DNA from: Lithodes maja
Lineage: Eukaryota > Arthropoda > Malacostraca > Decapoda > Lithodidae
Length of the DNA: 64,000 nt
NCBI GenBank assembly: GCA_037953745.1
Contig: JBAKBP010007415.1
Span: 1-64,000 of the forward strand
Direction of reading: 5' to 3'
Shown in pieces: positions 22,484 to 32,748 of the stretch (the stretch's first letter is position 1; each line of letters begins with the position of its first letter). The notes under the pieces were generated by a model. That model was not told the origin of the DNA. It was given only the letters and a program-made list of their open reading frames with translations, and did no database searches. The translations under genes and the position numbers were made by a program.

Positions 22484-25400
22484 TTACCCAGGATCATATA
22501 CCCCTGAACGACCACATGCAACCTCGTTGTCACAACCGGCAATATGGCTTATGTCCAGGTTATATACCAATAACCTTAGTGACCACCTGGTCAGCCTCAT
22601 ATTCCGATTGTGAAACTGGTCCAAGATCTCGAGAGGGTAATGATCTGGGTAAACTACACCGACCGGACCATAGGCTGGAACATAGATCTCGAAATGCCCC
22701 AGCGCATCATTGTCCTTTTCACTTTCATTCATCAGGCTCTGACACGTTGCTGGTGCATTCTTAAGTCCGTAGGGCATAACATTACACCGGTAAGTACTCC
22801 CGTCCACCACAAAACCACATACCTCTTTAGCGCGCTCGGACAAAGGTACTTGCCAGTAACCTTTTACTAAATCAACTTTAGACAAAAACCGAGCATTACC
22901 AATTTTATCAACACTATCATCAACCCGAGGAAGAGGATATGGGTTAGTTGGAGTCAAACCGTTTAGCCTACGGAAATCAATACAGAAGCGTACCTTGCCA
23001 TCTGGTTTAGGCTGCAGTGTTACGGGGGAAGTCCATTTAACGGTACCTTTCTCTATCAACCCTCTACCGAGCATATACTCCAACTCATCCCTCAGAGCGG
23101 GTAGTTTTATGGGGGGCACACGGTATGGGATTGACTTAAAGGGTAGATGGTGCCCCACGTCAACATCATGCATAGCCTGAGTAGTGAGGCCTGGATGTTC
23201 AGCGAATACAGTGGGGTATGAACCGAGCAACTGACGGATAGCTTCAAATTGCGGCTCAGGCAAATGGGCTATAGCCTCGTCAGCCCTTAGGCTCGAGTTC
23301 CCCGCCCACTGATCCGCTGAAACATGGTGATCCCAGCTATCCTCCTCTGAAGCTTGACTGTCCCCCTCTCCTTCTCCACCACGGCCGCAACAAGCCAACA
23401 CAGGGACAGTGAGAGGCTCAGAGGGGCGCCTCACATACTCTTTTATCAGGTTCACGTGACATAACTGATTCTTCTTCCTCCTGTCTGGAGTGGCAACAAG
23501 GTAATCTAGGTCCGAAATTTTCTCCACAATTTTATAGGGTCCAGTATACTTCGCCGACAAGGGGTTACCCACCAAAGGCAACAAAATCAACACCTCCTGT
23601 CCCACAATGAACTCCCGGAGCTTCACTTTGCGATCATACCTGTCCTTCATTAAAGCTTGTGACCCTGTTAAATTCCGACCTGCCATCTCCAGACTCTTAA
23701 GCATGCGCTCACGGCTTTCAAACACATACTTCAACAAGGAACAAGGCGGCACAGTTCCTTCCCAAATTTCCCGCAGCATATTAAGGGGGCCCCTGACTCG
23801 GTGTCCAAAAATCAGCTCGTTTGGACTAAATCCCAGGCTCTCACCAGGCACTTCCCGAGCAGCAAACAGTACATACGGCAATCCAAGATCCCAATCTCTT
23901 CCGTTATCAGCACAATAACACCTGAGCATGCTTTTAAGGGTGGCATGCCACCGCTCAAGCACCCCTTGGCTCTCAGGGTGATACGCTGACGATACCACCG
24001 CCCGTATTCCATGCTGTTGCATTGTTTGCTTAAAGAGATTGGAGGTGAAATTGGACCCCTGATCAGACTGAATCTCCTCCGGGTACCCGTACCTTGAAAA
24101 GTACCACAACAAGTTACTGACTACCGTCTTAGCCATGCCGTTTTTCATGGGGTATGCATCGGGGTATCTAGTGGCAACATCCATGATGGTTAACAAAAAT
24201 TTATTACCAGCCTTTGTGGGAGGGAGGGGACCAACCATGTCAACAACAATCTTACTAAAAGGTGGCCCAATTACAGGAATAGGGTGCAACGGAGCTTTAG
24301 GAATAACTTGGTTTGGTTTCCCGACCCGTTGACAAATATCACATGAGTTTATCCAGGACTGCACATGAGACTTCATCCCCGGCCACCAAAACAACTTCCC
24401 CAAAGCCGCCACCGTTTTTCTTACCCCCAAATGTCCTGCCAGCGGTGTGTCATGCGCCAAACTCAGTAGGCTATCCCTGCACTCCCGCGGCACCATCAAC
24501 TGGTCCACTACCCCGGACCCCATCTTCCAGCTACGGTTAGGGTCTTGAAAACGCCGATACAGGATGCCATCTAAATAAAAAAAATCTCCCGGCTGTGCAT
24601 CACCGTCCTCGTCGAGCTCCACAGCTCCATTAGCACACGTTTGGAGCTCAGGGTCCTCCAGCTGCAACCGACGTATATCTGAGGGTGCCAAGCGATCTAA
24701 CTGCTCCCGGAGCAATGCATGACCCTCCCCGATACTGAGCTGCTCCCTCTGTCTCTCTCGATGTTCATAACGTTGCTGTCGTGGAGACTCGTCATGCCCA
24801 GCCTCGTCACTCTCGATGACAGGCCCAGGGGCTACTCCAGAACTAAGTAATGGTGCTAATACTGAATCACCCAGGAGAGCCGCCGAGTCAAAACTCTTAA
24901 AACCAACTCCAGCTTTAGCCTCCTCCTGTTGATCGTTCCTCTGCTGGTCTGAAGACGGAGGACTAGGCTGTGACACTTTAGCTGCCCGAGCTCGGGTGAC
25001 AGCACACGCCATGGGTTGTGCCTGGCACCGCTCGACCCACTCTCGCTCTTCCCTACTCACGTCGGCCGGCCTCTCGGCAACGACTAAGGGTAGAACCTCA
25101 GAAGCGGGCATTGCAAAGTCGTTGCCGAGAAGAAGGTCGACGCCCTCCACTGGCAGTTTCTCCACAATCCCAACATCCAATTCACGTGCCACACCATCCA
25201 CCTCCAACTCCAACCGCACCAGCGGGTATGACCGAGTTGCATTAATACCCTGCACCACCACCACCCGAGCCGCATTTATAGGGTAGCCAGTCAAGTTTTT
25301 CATCAAAGTCTGGGAAGCACCTGTATCACGCAAGACCTCTACTCCATGCTTGCGCCCCGCCCACATCACGCAACCCCGTCCTCTATGGTCGCAAAAAACA

Positions 25401-26995
25401 TCCTGAGCAGGGTTCGAGCCTCCCAGGTGCTTCTGCATTGGCTGTGCCTCAGCCTCTGACGAACTGCCCCGGGCAAACTCAGAAGGCTTCAGAGACACAC
25501 CAATGTTGCAGGCCAAAGACACAGCTGCTGTAGGTGGTTTGCTAGGACAGACTCTTGCAAAGTGCCCCTTTTTATGACATTGATAACACTCTAACTCCCC
25601 TTTGGGCTTCCCTTGGTACTGGGAAGGGCCCGGCCCCTTCTTAAATGGGACGGTGCTAGTCTTGTGGTCAGTCTTGGTATCATAACTCTTGTACTTGTTT
25701 GCATAAGATATATTACTAACTCGGGGGGGTGGGGCGTCACGCCCCTTGTTACCTGCCTCACTACGCTGGGCAGACCCGCACCCACGAATTAGTGATAGCC
25801 GGAGGTCAGCCATCTCAGCTGCCTCCTGTAGAGTTTTAGGGTTCTTTTCTTTAATAGTTAAAGTCATATCTGCACCAGTACACCTATAAAACTGCTCGAG
25901 CAGAAACAGCTCAGTCAACTGTTCGGCCGTCTCAGCTTTCTCAGAACGTGTCCAGTTTGTAAGTGCATCTTTTAAGTCCCGGGCATGTTCAAGAAAGGTC
26001 GCCTCCCTAGTCTTTGTAACACCCCGAAACTTCAATCGATATGTTTCTGGTTGCAACTCGTATGCCCGTAGGACAGCTCTCTTCAATTCTGGGTAGTCAA
26101 TGCAAGACTCTAAAGGCAGTGCATCATAAGCCTTCAGACCCTTACCCGTAAGTCTTGAGGAGACCAGAGCTGCCCACTTCTCTTCAGGCCAATTATGCTC
26201 CCTACACTTCTTCTCAAAACGATTAAAAAATTCTGTGACTTCAGTTTCACTAAATGCCGGCACCAATTTGACTAAGTGGGACAAGGACTGTTCTCTTACT
26301 TGGCCCTCACGGCCCATCCGAATCCCTGTCGACTCTGCACGAGTCTTATCTAAATCTATTTGAGCACAATATTTCTCTGAGTCGTACCTAAGCTCAGCCT
26401 CGTGCCTCCTAATCTCAGCCTCAATCTCCTTCTCCTGCTTCCTAGACTCAGCCTCAATCTCCTTCTCATGCCTCCTAGACTCATTCTCCATCTCCTTCTC
26501 ATGCCTCCTAGACTCAATCTCCTGCTTCCTAGTCTCATTCTCCATTTTAGCAAGCTCGAGTTTAAATATCATCTCAGGAGACAGGCCGGAAGAGGGAGCT
26601 GCCACTACTGAAGGAGGGGGGGCAAGAACTGGGGAACCACCATACGCACCGCCCGAGGGCACTCCAATCTTCCAATGCTCATCCCTCTGTGGGAGAGTGC
26701 TAACCTCCGGCAACTGAGTGGACGGCACTGTGGGAGTCGAGTGAGAGGGGATCTGGGGAGGAACCCCCCCAAACGCCCTCTCCTCCGAAACCCCATGTCG
26801 CCCACGCAACACCCAGGAAATCAGCTCCCCCTTGGACATCCCTCCTACATTGGATAGACCCAAAACCTTGGCTATCAGGTGCAAGCCATAAACATTCACC
26901 CCAGTCAGCCTCTCCTCCGTCACGTGGTACTGCTTACTCACAAAAAGTCTAGCATCCTCCTCACTAGTTACTAACGGCACCTCCTCACTTAGCAT
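22484..26995 (-). CDS. Gag-Pol polyprotein (1503 aa), order Gag-PR-IN-RT, RT/RNase H internally deleted
   Basis: One open frame. Residues 1 to about 450 are Gag-like, with a highly charged Glu/Arg coiled-coil stretch (about 150-215). A CCHC zinc knuckle CYQCHKKGHFARVC lies near 468 and an aspartic protease motif DTGASQTLM near 555. The integrase starts with an HHCC zinc domain (GHLGVRK ... CDICQR, about 840) and has a DDE core: Asp in VVDMVGPL, Asp in SDQGSNF, Glu in GVLERWHATLKS. A chromo-like/GPY-type tail (SAKYTGPYKI) follows. RT comes after integrase (about 1290-1413), with FCIDFRRLNG, LSKVDLVKGYWQVP and MPYGLKNAPATCQ. It then jumps directly to the C-terminal end of RNase H (DHYPLEILD ... 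NMRLTRWSLRL). The YxDD box and the RNase H acidic residues are absent. The IN-before-RT order matches the Gmr1-type elements known from other animals. Confidence 0.85.
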   Translation of the reverse strand: MLSEEVPLVTSEEDARLFVSKQYHVTEERLTGVNVYGLHLIAKVLGLSNVGGMSKGELISWVLRGRHGVSEERAFGGVPPQIPSHSTPTVPSTQLPEVSTLPQRDEHWKIGVPSGGAYGGSPVLAPPPSVVAAPSSGLSPEMIFKLELAKMENETRKQEIESRRHEKEMENESRRHEKEIEAESRKQEKEIEAEIRRHEAELRYDSEKYCAQIDLDKTRAESTGIRMGREGQVREQSLSHLVKLVPAFSETEVTEFFNRFEKKCREHNWPEEKWAALVSSRLTGKGLKAYDALPLESCIDYPELKRAVLRAYELQPETYRLKFRGVTKTREATFLEHARDLKDALTNWTRSEKAETAEQLTELFLLEQFYRCTGADMTLTIKEKNPKTLQEAAEMADLRLSLIRGCGSAQRSEAGNKGRDAPPPRVSNISYANKYKSYDTKTDHKTSTVPFKKGPGPSQYQGKPKGELECYQCHKKGHFARVCPSKPPTAAVSLACNIGVSLKPSEFARGSSSEAEAQPMQKHLGGSNPAQDVFCDHRGRGCVMWAGRKHGVEVLRDTGASQTLMKNLTGYPINAARVVVVQGINATRSYPLVRLELEVDGVARELDVGIVEKLPVEGVDLLLGNDFAMPASEVLPLVVAERPADVSREEREWVERCQAQPMACAVTRARAAKVSQPSPPSSDQQRNDQQEEAKAGVGFKSFDSAALLGDSVLAPLLSSGVAPGPVIESDEAGHDESPRQQRYEHRERQREQLSIGEGHALLREQLDRLAPSDIRRLQLEDPELQTCANGAVELDEDGDAQPGDFFYLDGILYRRFQDPNRSWKMGSGVVDQLMVPRECRDSLLSLAHDTPLAGHLGVRKTVAALGKLFWWPGMKSHVQSWINSCDICQRVGKPNQVIPKAPLHPIPVIGPPFSKIVVDMVGPLPPTKAGNKFLLTIMDVATRYPDAYPMKNGMAKTVVSNLLWYFSRYGYPEEIQSDQGSNFTSNLFKQTMQQHGIRAVVSSAYHPESQGVLERWHATLKSMLRCYCADNGRDWDLGLPYVLFAAREVPGESLGFSPNELIFGHRVRGPLNMLREIWEGTVPPCSLLKYVFESRERMLKSLEMAGRNLTGSQALMKDRYDRKVKLREFIVGQEVLILLPLVGNPLSAKYTGPYKIVEKISDLDYLVATPDRRKKNQLCHVNLIKEYVRRPSEPLTVPVLACCGRGGEGEGDSQASEEDSWDHHVSADQWAGNSSLRADEAIAHLPEPQFEAIRQLLGSYPTVFAEHPGLTTQAMHDVDVGHHLPFKSIPYRVPPIKLPALRDELEYMLGRGLIEKGTVKWTSPVTLQPKPDGKVRFCIDFRRLNGLTPTNPYPLPRVDDSVDKIGNARFLSKVDLVKGYWQVPLSERAKEVCGFVVDGSTYRCNVMPYGLKNAPATCQSLMNESEKDNDALGHFEIYVPAYGPVGVVYPDHYPLEILDQFHNRNMRLTRWSLRLLVYNLDISHIAGCDNEVACGRSGVYDPG

Positions 26996-27231
26996 CTCTC
27001 GCTCCTCGCTCCTCGTCAGTACTAGGGCCCGACATACTGAAGTTCACCAAAAAATTCTCGAGACAAAAGTGTTAAACTCCCTTATGCAAGCACTAATTAC
27101 TAAATTAACTGGAGTCTCTTAAATGCTCTCCTAATTGCCTTACAAAAAAAAATATTCTTCAATATGTACGCTAAAGTACGAACAAACAAATGTTGTACAA
27201 CTCTGCAAAAAATTATACTGTTCACAAAATC

Positions 27232-27249
27232 CTAAGCAAGGTCGCCATT
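27232..27249 (-). other. Primer-binding site
   Basis: Right after the 5' LTR end (GTCGTAACA, element strand) the sequence reads AA TGGCGACCTTGC. TGG complements the CCA end of a tRNA; I could not assign the tRNA isotype with confidence. Confidence 0.6.
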
Positions 27250-29093
27250 TGTTACGACCGGGCACTCGGGTACACTAGGGCTCTTACACAGGACTCGAGT
27301 ATGGCTCGCTGCCACAACGGAAACACACGATCCCAACCCCAGAGTACTGCCAGCCGAACAAAAAACGCCACTACCCTCCAGAGTTCTATCTGCTATAACG
27401 GGGTATACAAGAACTCGGTACTAGCGTTTCACACAACAGACTAATAACAAGACGGGAGTTATCTAGTCTGGTCAACAATCAAACAAAGAAGAAAGTACTA
27501 CAACACTAAAGAATAGTGTTGGCCGAAGCCGAAGTAATCCACCCTTGAACTAAGGAACTTAAGAAGTCCTCCACCCTCTACTTCGGATCGGCACTATTAC
27601 GTTACGTTAAACAATAGTCCTCGAGCATCAAGCAAGGAATCTTCTGATAAGTTAGATGCTTCTCGAATACTCATAAGAAGTAAGTATCGGATTTTGAACA
27701 GCAATTTAATGAATAACTTACTGGTAATTAAAGGCTTTAAATTGACATAAGAAGAATTATAAGAATAAGCAATAGGATATGGCAAACATTAAGAAGAAGT
27801 ACTCCGACAATGCACTGGCAATAGCCTACTAGGATTGTGCTCGTGGGCCACTAATCTCTAAAGTAGCTAAGCGTGCCACACATGAAATCAAGTGCATAAA
27901 CAATAATATACATAAGGAGAAGCTTCAATACTATACTGTATCTGCTGGTCGAGCAAAGTCTAGCTGGGATATCAAGGTTAAGAGACAATGGCTGAGCAAG
28001 CGGCTCGTAGCCTAGCGAGGTCCTTAAGACTGTGCGGCCAAATTACGTTAATTGACGGGATGCTCTCTTGAGAGATCCAGATCACTAGTATCTGTTCTCT
28101 CCTGGCGATCCTCTCAAAGTCAAGCAAACGAGATAGCACAGTGTTGGGTGGCCGAGGCAAACGCCCTCACTCACAACACAGTGCTAAACTCACACGGTAC
28201 ACAATCAAAAAGACCCCCTAGGCTTCCCACGTCTCCGTTGCAACTGTGCTGGTTCAACCAACCTAGCACTCATAGGAAATCACAACTCGAGAACCCTATC
28301 CCAGTCTAGCATTACCTAAACCAGCAGAAAACAGGAACATGAATAATAGTACACAGGGAAATACATATACGAGTGCAACAAACATCAATCAATCCTATTC
28401 TAGTTGACCCTTCCAAAATAGGCTATCTAACAGGCACTTATCTCGTGAGAACTCAAGCGATAATACTTTGGCTGACTAAATCTGCACCAAAGGGGTCATG
28501 GAGGTTAAACAGGGACGAGAAGAGAAGGAGATAGGCTGTTCAGAGAGTAGAGAAAGTTCACATCAGTCGGAAGAATATGGATAGTTGCAAGGGATATGAG
28601 AGGTCGCTTTGCCTGATGAGTTCTGAGGAAAATGCGGCGGGACCTCCCTTTTTATACTCGGCCCTTTAGTGAGCATAACGCCAACTACTAAGGACCGCCC
28701 ACTGGCAATCATGACGTCATATTCTCTCTCAATCTGGGATCGACAAAGAACTTCCCACGCGCTGAAAGGGAGGAAGGGAGGAGGGAATTAGGCCTACCGG
28801 CCCGCGTGGCGCACTCACTGACCCCCCGCCACGTAATATCTCTCTCTCTCTCCTCTCATCATTACATACAAGTCCCACACACAATACTTATATCTAATGA
28901 TATAAAATAGAACTCGTTGACTTAGAAGAAAACAAAATACATAATGATAATACTTATAGTACAACGGTTCACATAAACTGAGTTAGGAAACTCTACACAG
29001 ACTACAGCCAAAGTTCCTGCCCTGACGATCCTAGCGAGAGTGGGGCCTGACTGGGCGTTCTGTACAGCATGCTCATACTCGACATGCGTCACA
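27250..29093 (-). repeat. 5' LTR (element orientation) of LTR element copy 1
   Basis: 1844 bp, essentially identical to 20151-21996. Differences seen: an extra G near 27555, T for C near 27719, and single-base losses near 27972, 28094 and 28291. Confidence 0.93.
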
Positions 29094-29541
29094 GTTTATA
29101 TATGTGATATGCTGCTGTTTGGCAGTCAATGTATGTGAGTGTTTATATATGTGATATGCTGCTGTTTGGCAGTCAATGTATGTGAGTGTTTATATATGTG
29201 ATATGCTGCTGTTTGGCAGTCAATGTATGTGAGTGTTTATATATGTGATATGCTGCTGTTTGGCAGTCAATGTATGTGAGTGTTTATATATGTGATATGC
29301 TGCTGTTTGGCAGTCAATGTATGTGAGTGTTTATATATGTGATATGCTGCTGTTTGGCAGTCAATGTATGTGAGTGTTTATATATGTGATATGCTGCTGT
29401 TTGGCAGTCAATGTATGTGAGTGTTTATATATGTGATATGCTGCTGTTTGGCAGTCAATGTATGTGAGTGTTTATATATGTGATATGCTGCTGTTTGGCA
29501 GTCAATGTATGTGAGTGTTTATATATGTGATATGCTGCTGT
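29094..29541 (+). repeat. 47-bp minisatellite, right part (about 9.5 copies)
   Basis: Continuation of the array at 18667-20150 beyond the LTR element. It restarts with GTTTATATATGTG, the four bases GTTT being the duplicated target. Confidence 0.95.
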
Positions 29542-29699
29542 TTTCGTTGTTCATATAAGTAAGTTCAATTTGACGGAGTCATTTCTACAACTAACATAAT
29601 TAATACTTATATAAGTAGAACACTAATCTTGTTTCCATTTACATACTAAATTACAAGGAGGTATATCAATTTGATTTACTTTGTTTTCGTAAAATAGCC

Positions 29700-29870
29700 A
29701 ACTTCTTTAATAGTACAGAAAAGGTACGGAATTTCGGTACGATATTTTTACCGTACTGTACGGTATGGAATTATAATTTGGGGTACGGTACGGAATTACG
29801 GTATGATGTTTTTGACGGGCATGAAAAACGGAAATAATACCGTCCCGTACCGTACTGCCAGCCTTGGCGC
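29700..29870. repeat. GGTACGG-rich palindromic stretch
   Basis: Repeated GTACGGAATT / ACCGTACCG motifs in both orientations (GGTACGGAATTTCGGTACG, TTACCGTACTGTACGG, CCGTCCCGTACCGTACTG) give a stretch able to fold on itself. No coding content is seen. Confidence 0.55.
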
Positions 29871-29919
29871 TCGTCGTGTGGTGGAGAATGCCTCATGGCT
29901 AGCAGGTACAGTTTGCCGC

Positions 29920-30105
29920 ACATATTCTATTTCTCAACCATCCCAGCAAATCGTATCTTGGCAGCACCGCACCCACCTCCCCAACCCCCCTCCCTCATTC
30001 CACTCCTACCAATAGTGGAAGGGAAGGAGGTGGAGGGATGGGGGTTGGGGAAGTGGGTGCAGAGCTGCCAAATCACGACCCCCAACAGAGTAGAATATGT
30101 GCGGC
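29920..30105. repeat. Long inverted repeat, arms of about 85-90 bp
   Basis: The left arm starts CCGCACATATTCTA and passes through TTGGCAGC and CCCACCTCCCCAACCCCC. The right arm is the reverse complement, ending TAGAATATGTGCGG, with the turn around AATAGTGG near 30012. Mirror-image frames on both strands (29895-30143 and 29927-30200) are a consequence. It may be a foldback/MITE element. Confidence 0.75.
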
Positions 30106-30236
30106 AAAATGTACGTGTGGATAAAACAGAGGTTGTGTGTTGACAGTTGAATGTGGAGGTATACGTATCGTACATATGTACATGAAAGAGGACATAACAT
30201 GTAAGTGCTGTCGATGTTATGTAATTATAACACGTT

Positions 30237-30347
30237 TCTCATTGTACAACCAGGTTTCGGTGTTTCCTGGGGACCATCGCTCTGGACCCCAAGCGTGTGG
30301 AGTCTGTGGTCTTGGCGTGTTGTCTCCACAACCTAATGAGGTATGGT
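30237..30347 (+). pseudogene. PIF/Harbinger-type transposase, C-terminal fragment
   Basis: One frame reads FRCFLGTIALDPKRVESV followed by VLACCLHNLMR, the characteristic end of the DDE_Tnp_4 domain of Harbinger transposases and HARBI1-like proteins. No upstream catalytic part is recognised, and the frame is open only locally. A small decayed remnant. Confidence 0.6.
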
Positions 30348-31597
30348 TTCGTAACCCTATACCAGTGTTCAGCAATCGTTAAAGGTAAAAGAGCTAATTT
30401 GTTTAATGTTTCATAAATATGTACTGTCGGAGCCGCAATGCAACATAATTACGTCTCATAAACCGAAATGTGCAGTGCTATACTTCAGAAATATGAAAAA
30501 ATACCCTACTTCTGAACTAAACAAATTAGAGATATTGTTCAATGTATATGTATTCACAAAACTTAGGAATCACATATGACTCACAATTCTAGCAATCATA
30601 CCGATTGATGCCTATACATATTTTCGAAGTTGAATACAAAATATGTAATGTTGCCTTGAATGTGTCATATGATTACTTCGTTTCAAAGGAATAATTGTTA
30701 TTTCCGAAGCTTCAGGAGCCACACATGTGTCCTGAAAAAGCCGAATGCGGCAAATGTGTACTTCTACCTTTTTCTTAACATACCTGTACATATCTAATTC
30801 ATATATTCTCATATCATTCATACTAAGGGGGTGCCACAATAGGTTTTCAGATATATATGTTTTATCCCCTCACCCCCCCGGGGGGAGGGGGACAGAGATC
30901 CCCCCCCCCCCCCCAAGATAGACTGCCCATACTTGGATTTTACCTCAGCTAGTAATATATTGATATTGTCATGATCCTCAAACGGTTATAGTATTACAAT
31001 TCCTGTTGGTGAGGTGAGTTCAGTTGCATGGTAAATACTGATCTCTCTGGCACTCAAGGAATATTTATGATATTTCCTCATATTGATTGTTTATTATACA
31101 ATACTCATCAACCAGCCTTTCCCCCTCAGCCTATCTCCATATATCTAATGTTACCTATATATGTACTGTTTTGTTTCAATTTAATCAGTGTTTATTTTAC
31201 AGTGCACTTGATTTTTTTAAATATACTGTATAACATATATATATATATTAATATGACAAGGGATTCGATACAAAAAATTCTCATATATATAACTTTGACT
31301 GTAGATGTAATTTGTTATTTTAGTTATTTTTATTTGTTTGTTCCATGACGTGAGCGGCAGTTCGTATTATATGCCTCTTTTGTTATTTTAATACAACGTT
31401 CATAACAATTAATCGTGTGCACGTAATACCAAATTCAACATACTTTTCATCCATTAGAAACCTACTTGATAATTATTGCTTTTATGGTATATATCATTGT
31501 TTGCGGATTCAACTTCCTTATAGCCTGAAACTCGCAAGAGTTTTATAATCTCTTTCTTAACAGTATGGTATATCACGTATTCCAGAAAATTCACGTT
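30348..31597. other. No gene recognised
   Basis: AT-rich sequence with a short GC patch CACCCCCCCGGGGGGAGGGGG and a poly-C run at 30880-30914. Short frames have no domain. No feature can be supported. Confidence 0.5.
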
Positions 31598-31627
31598 CTC
31601 TCTCTCTCTCTCGCTCTCTCTCTCTCG

Positions 31628-31658
<31 letters not shown>

Positions 31659-31702
31659 GCTCTCTCTCTCGCTCTCGCTCTCGCTCTCTCTCTCTCTCTC
31701 TC
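31598..31702. repeat. CT/GA microsatellite
   Basis: About 105 bp of CT with interspersed CG interruptions. Arg/Glu- or Ser/Leu-only frames across it are artefacts. Confidence 0.97.
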
Positions 31703-31763
31703 AACCAAAGTACACCAGGTTGGGTTACTAAGGTGTATATAGTATTATGTGATTGACAGTGCA

Positions 31764-32099
31764 TTAAGGGGAGATCTCTACTTGAGGGATTTTTTTCTTG
31801 ACCCCTTTCTCCCTCATGGTTAGCCCCATTGTTTTTGAGATTTTAAGACATTTTCCCCCATAAGATTGGTGATTTTAAGAATTTCCGCCCCATTCTGTCA
31901 ATTTTAAGACCTTTCGTGCAATTTAGGTGTCGATTTTATCCTGGCGAGCGATAGCGAGCCTGTAATTTAAGAGTAACCGGCCTCCGGCCGGGAAATTTGT
32001 CTACCGAAAAATGTACAACTTTATCTTGAAAGGGGGTCAAGGGGGTGACATTTTAAGATTGTTGGAGGAGTAGGAAACAAACTAGAAACCTCCACTTAA
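31764..32099 (+). mobile_element. TTAA-type short element, copy 2
   Basis: TTAAGGGGAGATCT at the left, CCTCCACTTAA at the right. Carries GGCGAGCGATAGCGAGCC, the palindromic CGGCCTCCGGCCGG and CTACCGAAAAATGTACAA. The perfect TTAA on both sides is consistent with a TTAA target duplication. Confidence 0.8.
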
Positions 32100-32175
32100 C
32101 ATTCATGGATTATCAGGTTACTGGCTATTTTTATGTGGCAAATTATTTCGCCCACAAGTCATTTTGCTCTCTAAT

Positions 32176-32640
32176 TAGTAGTGTGCCAACAAAAGCTGCC
32201 CTGAAGTATTGAATTATTAGTAGTGTGCCAACAAAAGCTGCACTGAAGTATTGAATCAATAGTAGTGTGCCAACAAAAGCTGCCCTGAAGTATTGAATTA
32301 TAAGTAGTGTGCCAACAAAAGCTGCACTGAAGTATTGAATTATTAGTAGTGTGCCAACAAAAGCTGCCCTGAAGTATTGAATCATTAGTAGTGTGCCAAC
32401 AAAAGCTGCCCTGAAGTATTGAATTATTAGTAGTGTGCCAACAAAAGCTGCACTGAAGTATTGAATCATTAGTAGTGTGCCAACAAAAGCTGCCCTGAAG
32501 TATTGAATTATTAGTAGTGTGCCAACAAAAGCTGCACTGAAGTATTGAATTATTAGTAGTGTGCCAACAAAAGCTACACTGAAGTATTGAATCATAAGTA
32601 GTGTGCCAACAAAAGCTGCCCTGAAGTATTGAATTATAAG
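32176..32640 (-). repeat. 42-bp tandem repeat, 11 copies
   Basis: The unit contains TAGTGTGCCAACAAAAGCTGC, 42 bp. Because 42 is a multiple of three, minus-strand frames stay open as 14-residue repeats (IQYFSAAFVGTLL in one frame, SILQGSFCWHTTN in another). Copies alternate GCCCTG/GCACTG and ATTATT/ATCATT, suggesting higher-order pairs. There is no signal for a real gene. Confidence 0.92.
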
Positions 32641-32748
32641 CTAGAACCTCTAAATCACAATAAGTGGTAAGATACTTCACAATGTTGACCGTTGTAATAA
32701 AACATTCGAAATAGTTCATATGATGCAGTGATGATGATGATGCAGTTT

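Larger units (their letters stand above)
20151..29093 (-). mobile_element. LTR retrotransposon, Ty3/Gypsy with integrase-before-RT order, copy 1
   Basis: An 8943-bp element read on the minus strand, with LTRs at 20151-21996 and 27250-29093. It is inserted in the 47-bp minisatellite with a 4-bp duplication GTTT on both sides. On its own strand the LTR runs TGTGACGC...GTCGTAACA (TG...CA). A primer-binding site and polypurine tract sit at the expected ends, with a single gag-pol frame between. The two LTRs differ, as far as I can see, by one substitution and four single-base indels in about 1845 bp, so insertion is recent. The pol region lacks the RT catalytic box (see CDS), so this copy cannot be autonomous. 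Confidence 0.9.

Noticed and set aside
22320..22870. Plus-strand ORFs in the LTR element, repeated at 62193-62833
   Set aside because: Opposite strand of the element's gag-pol and untranslated end; similarity only reflects element identity.
26356..26553. Arg/Leu/Ser repeat ORF inside gag
   Set aside because: Alternative frame of the Glu/Arg coiled-coil stretch of the Gag region.
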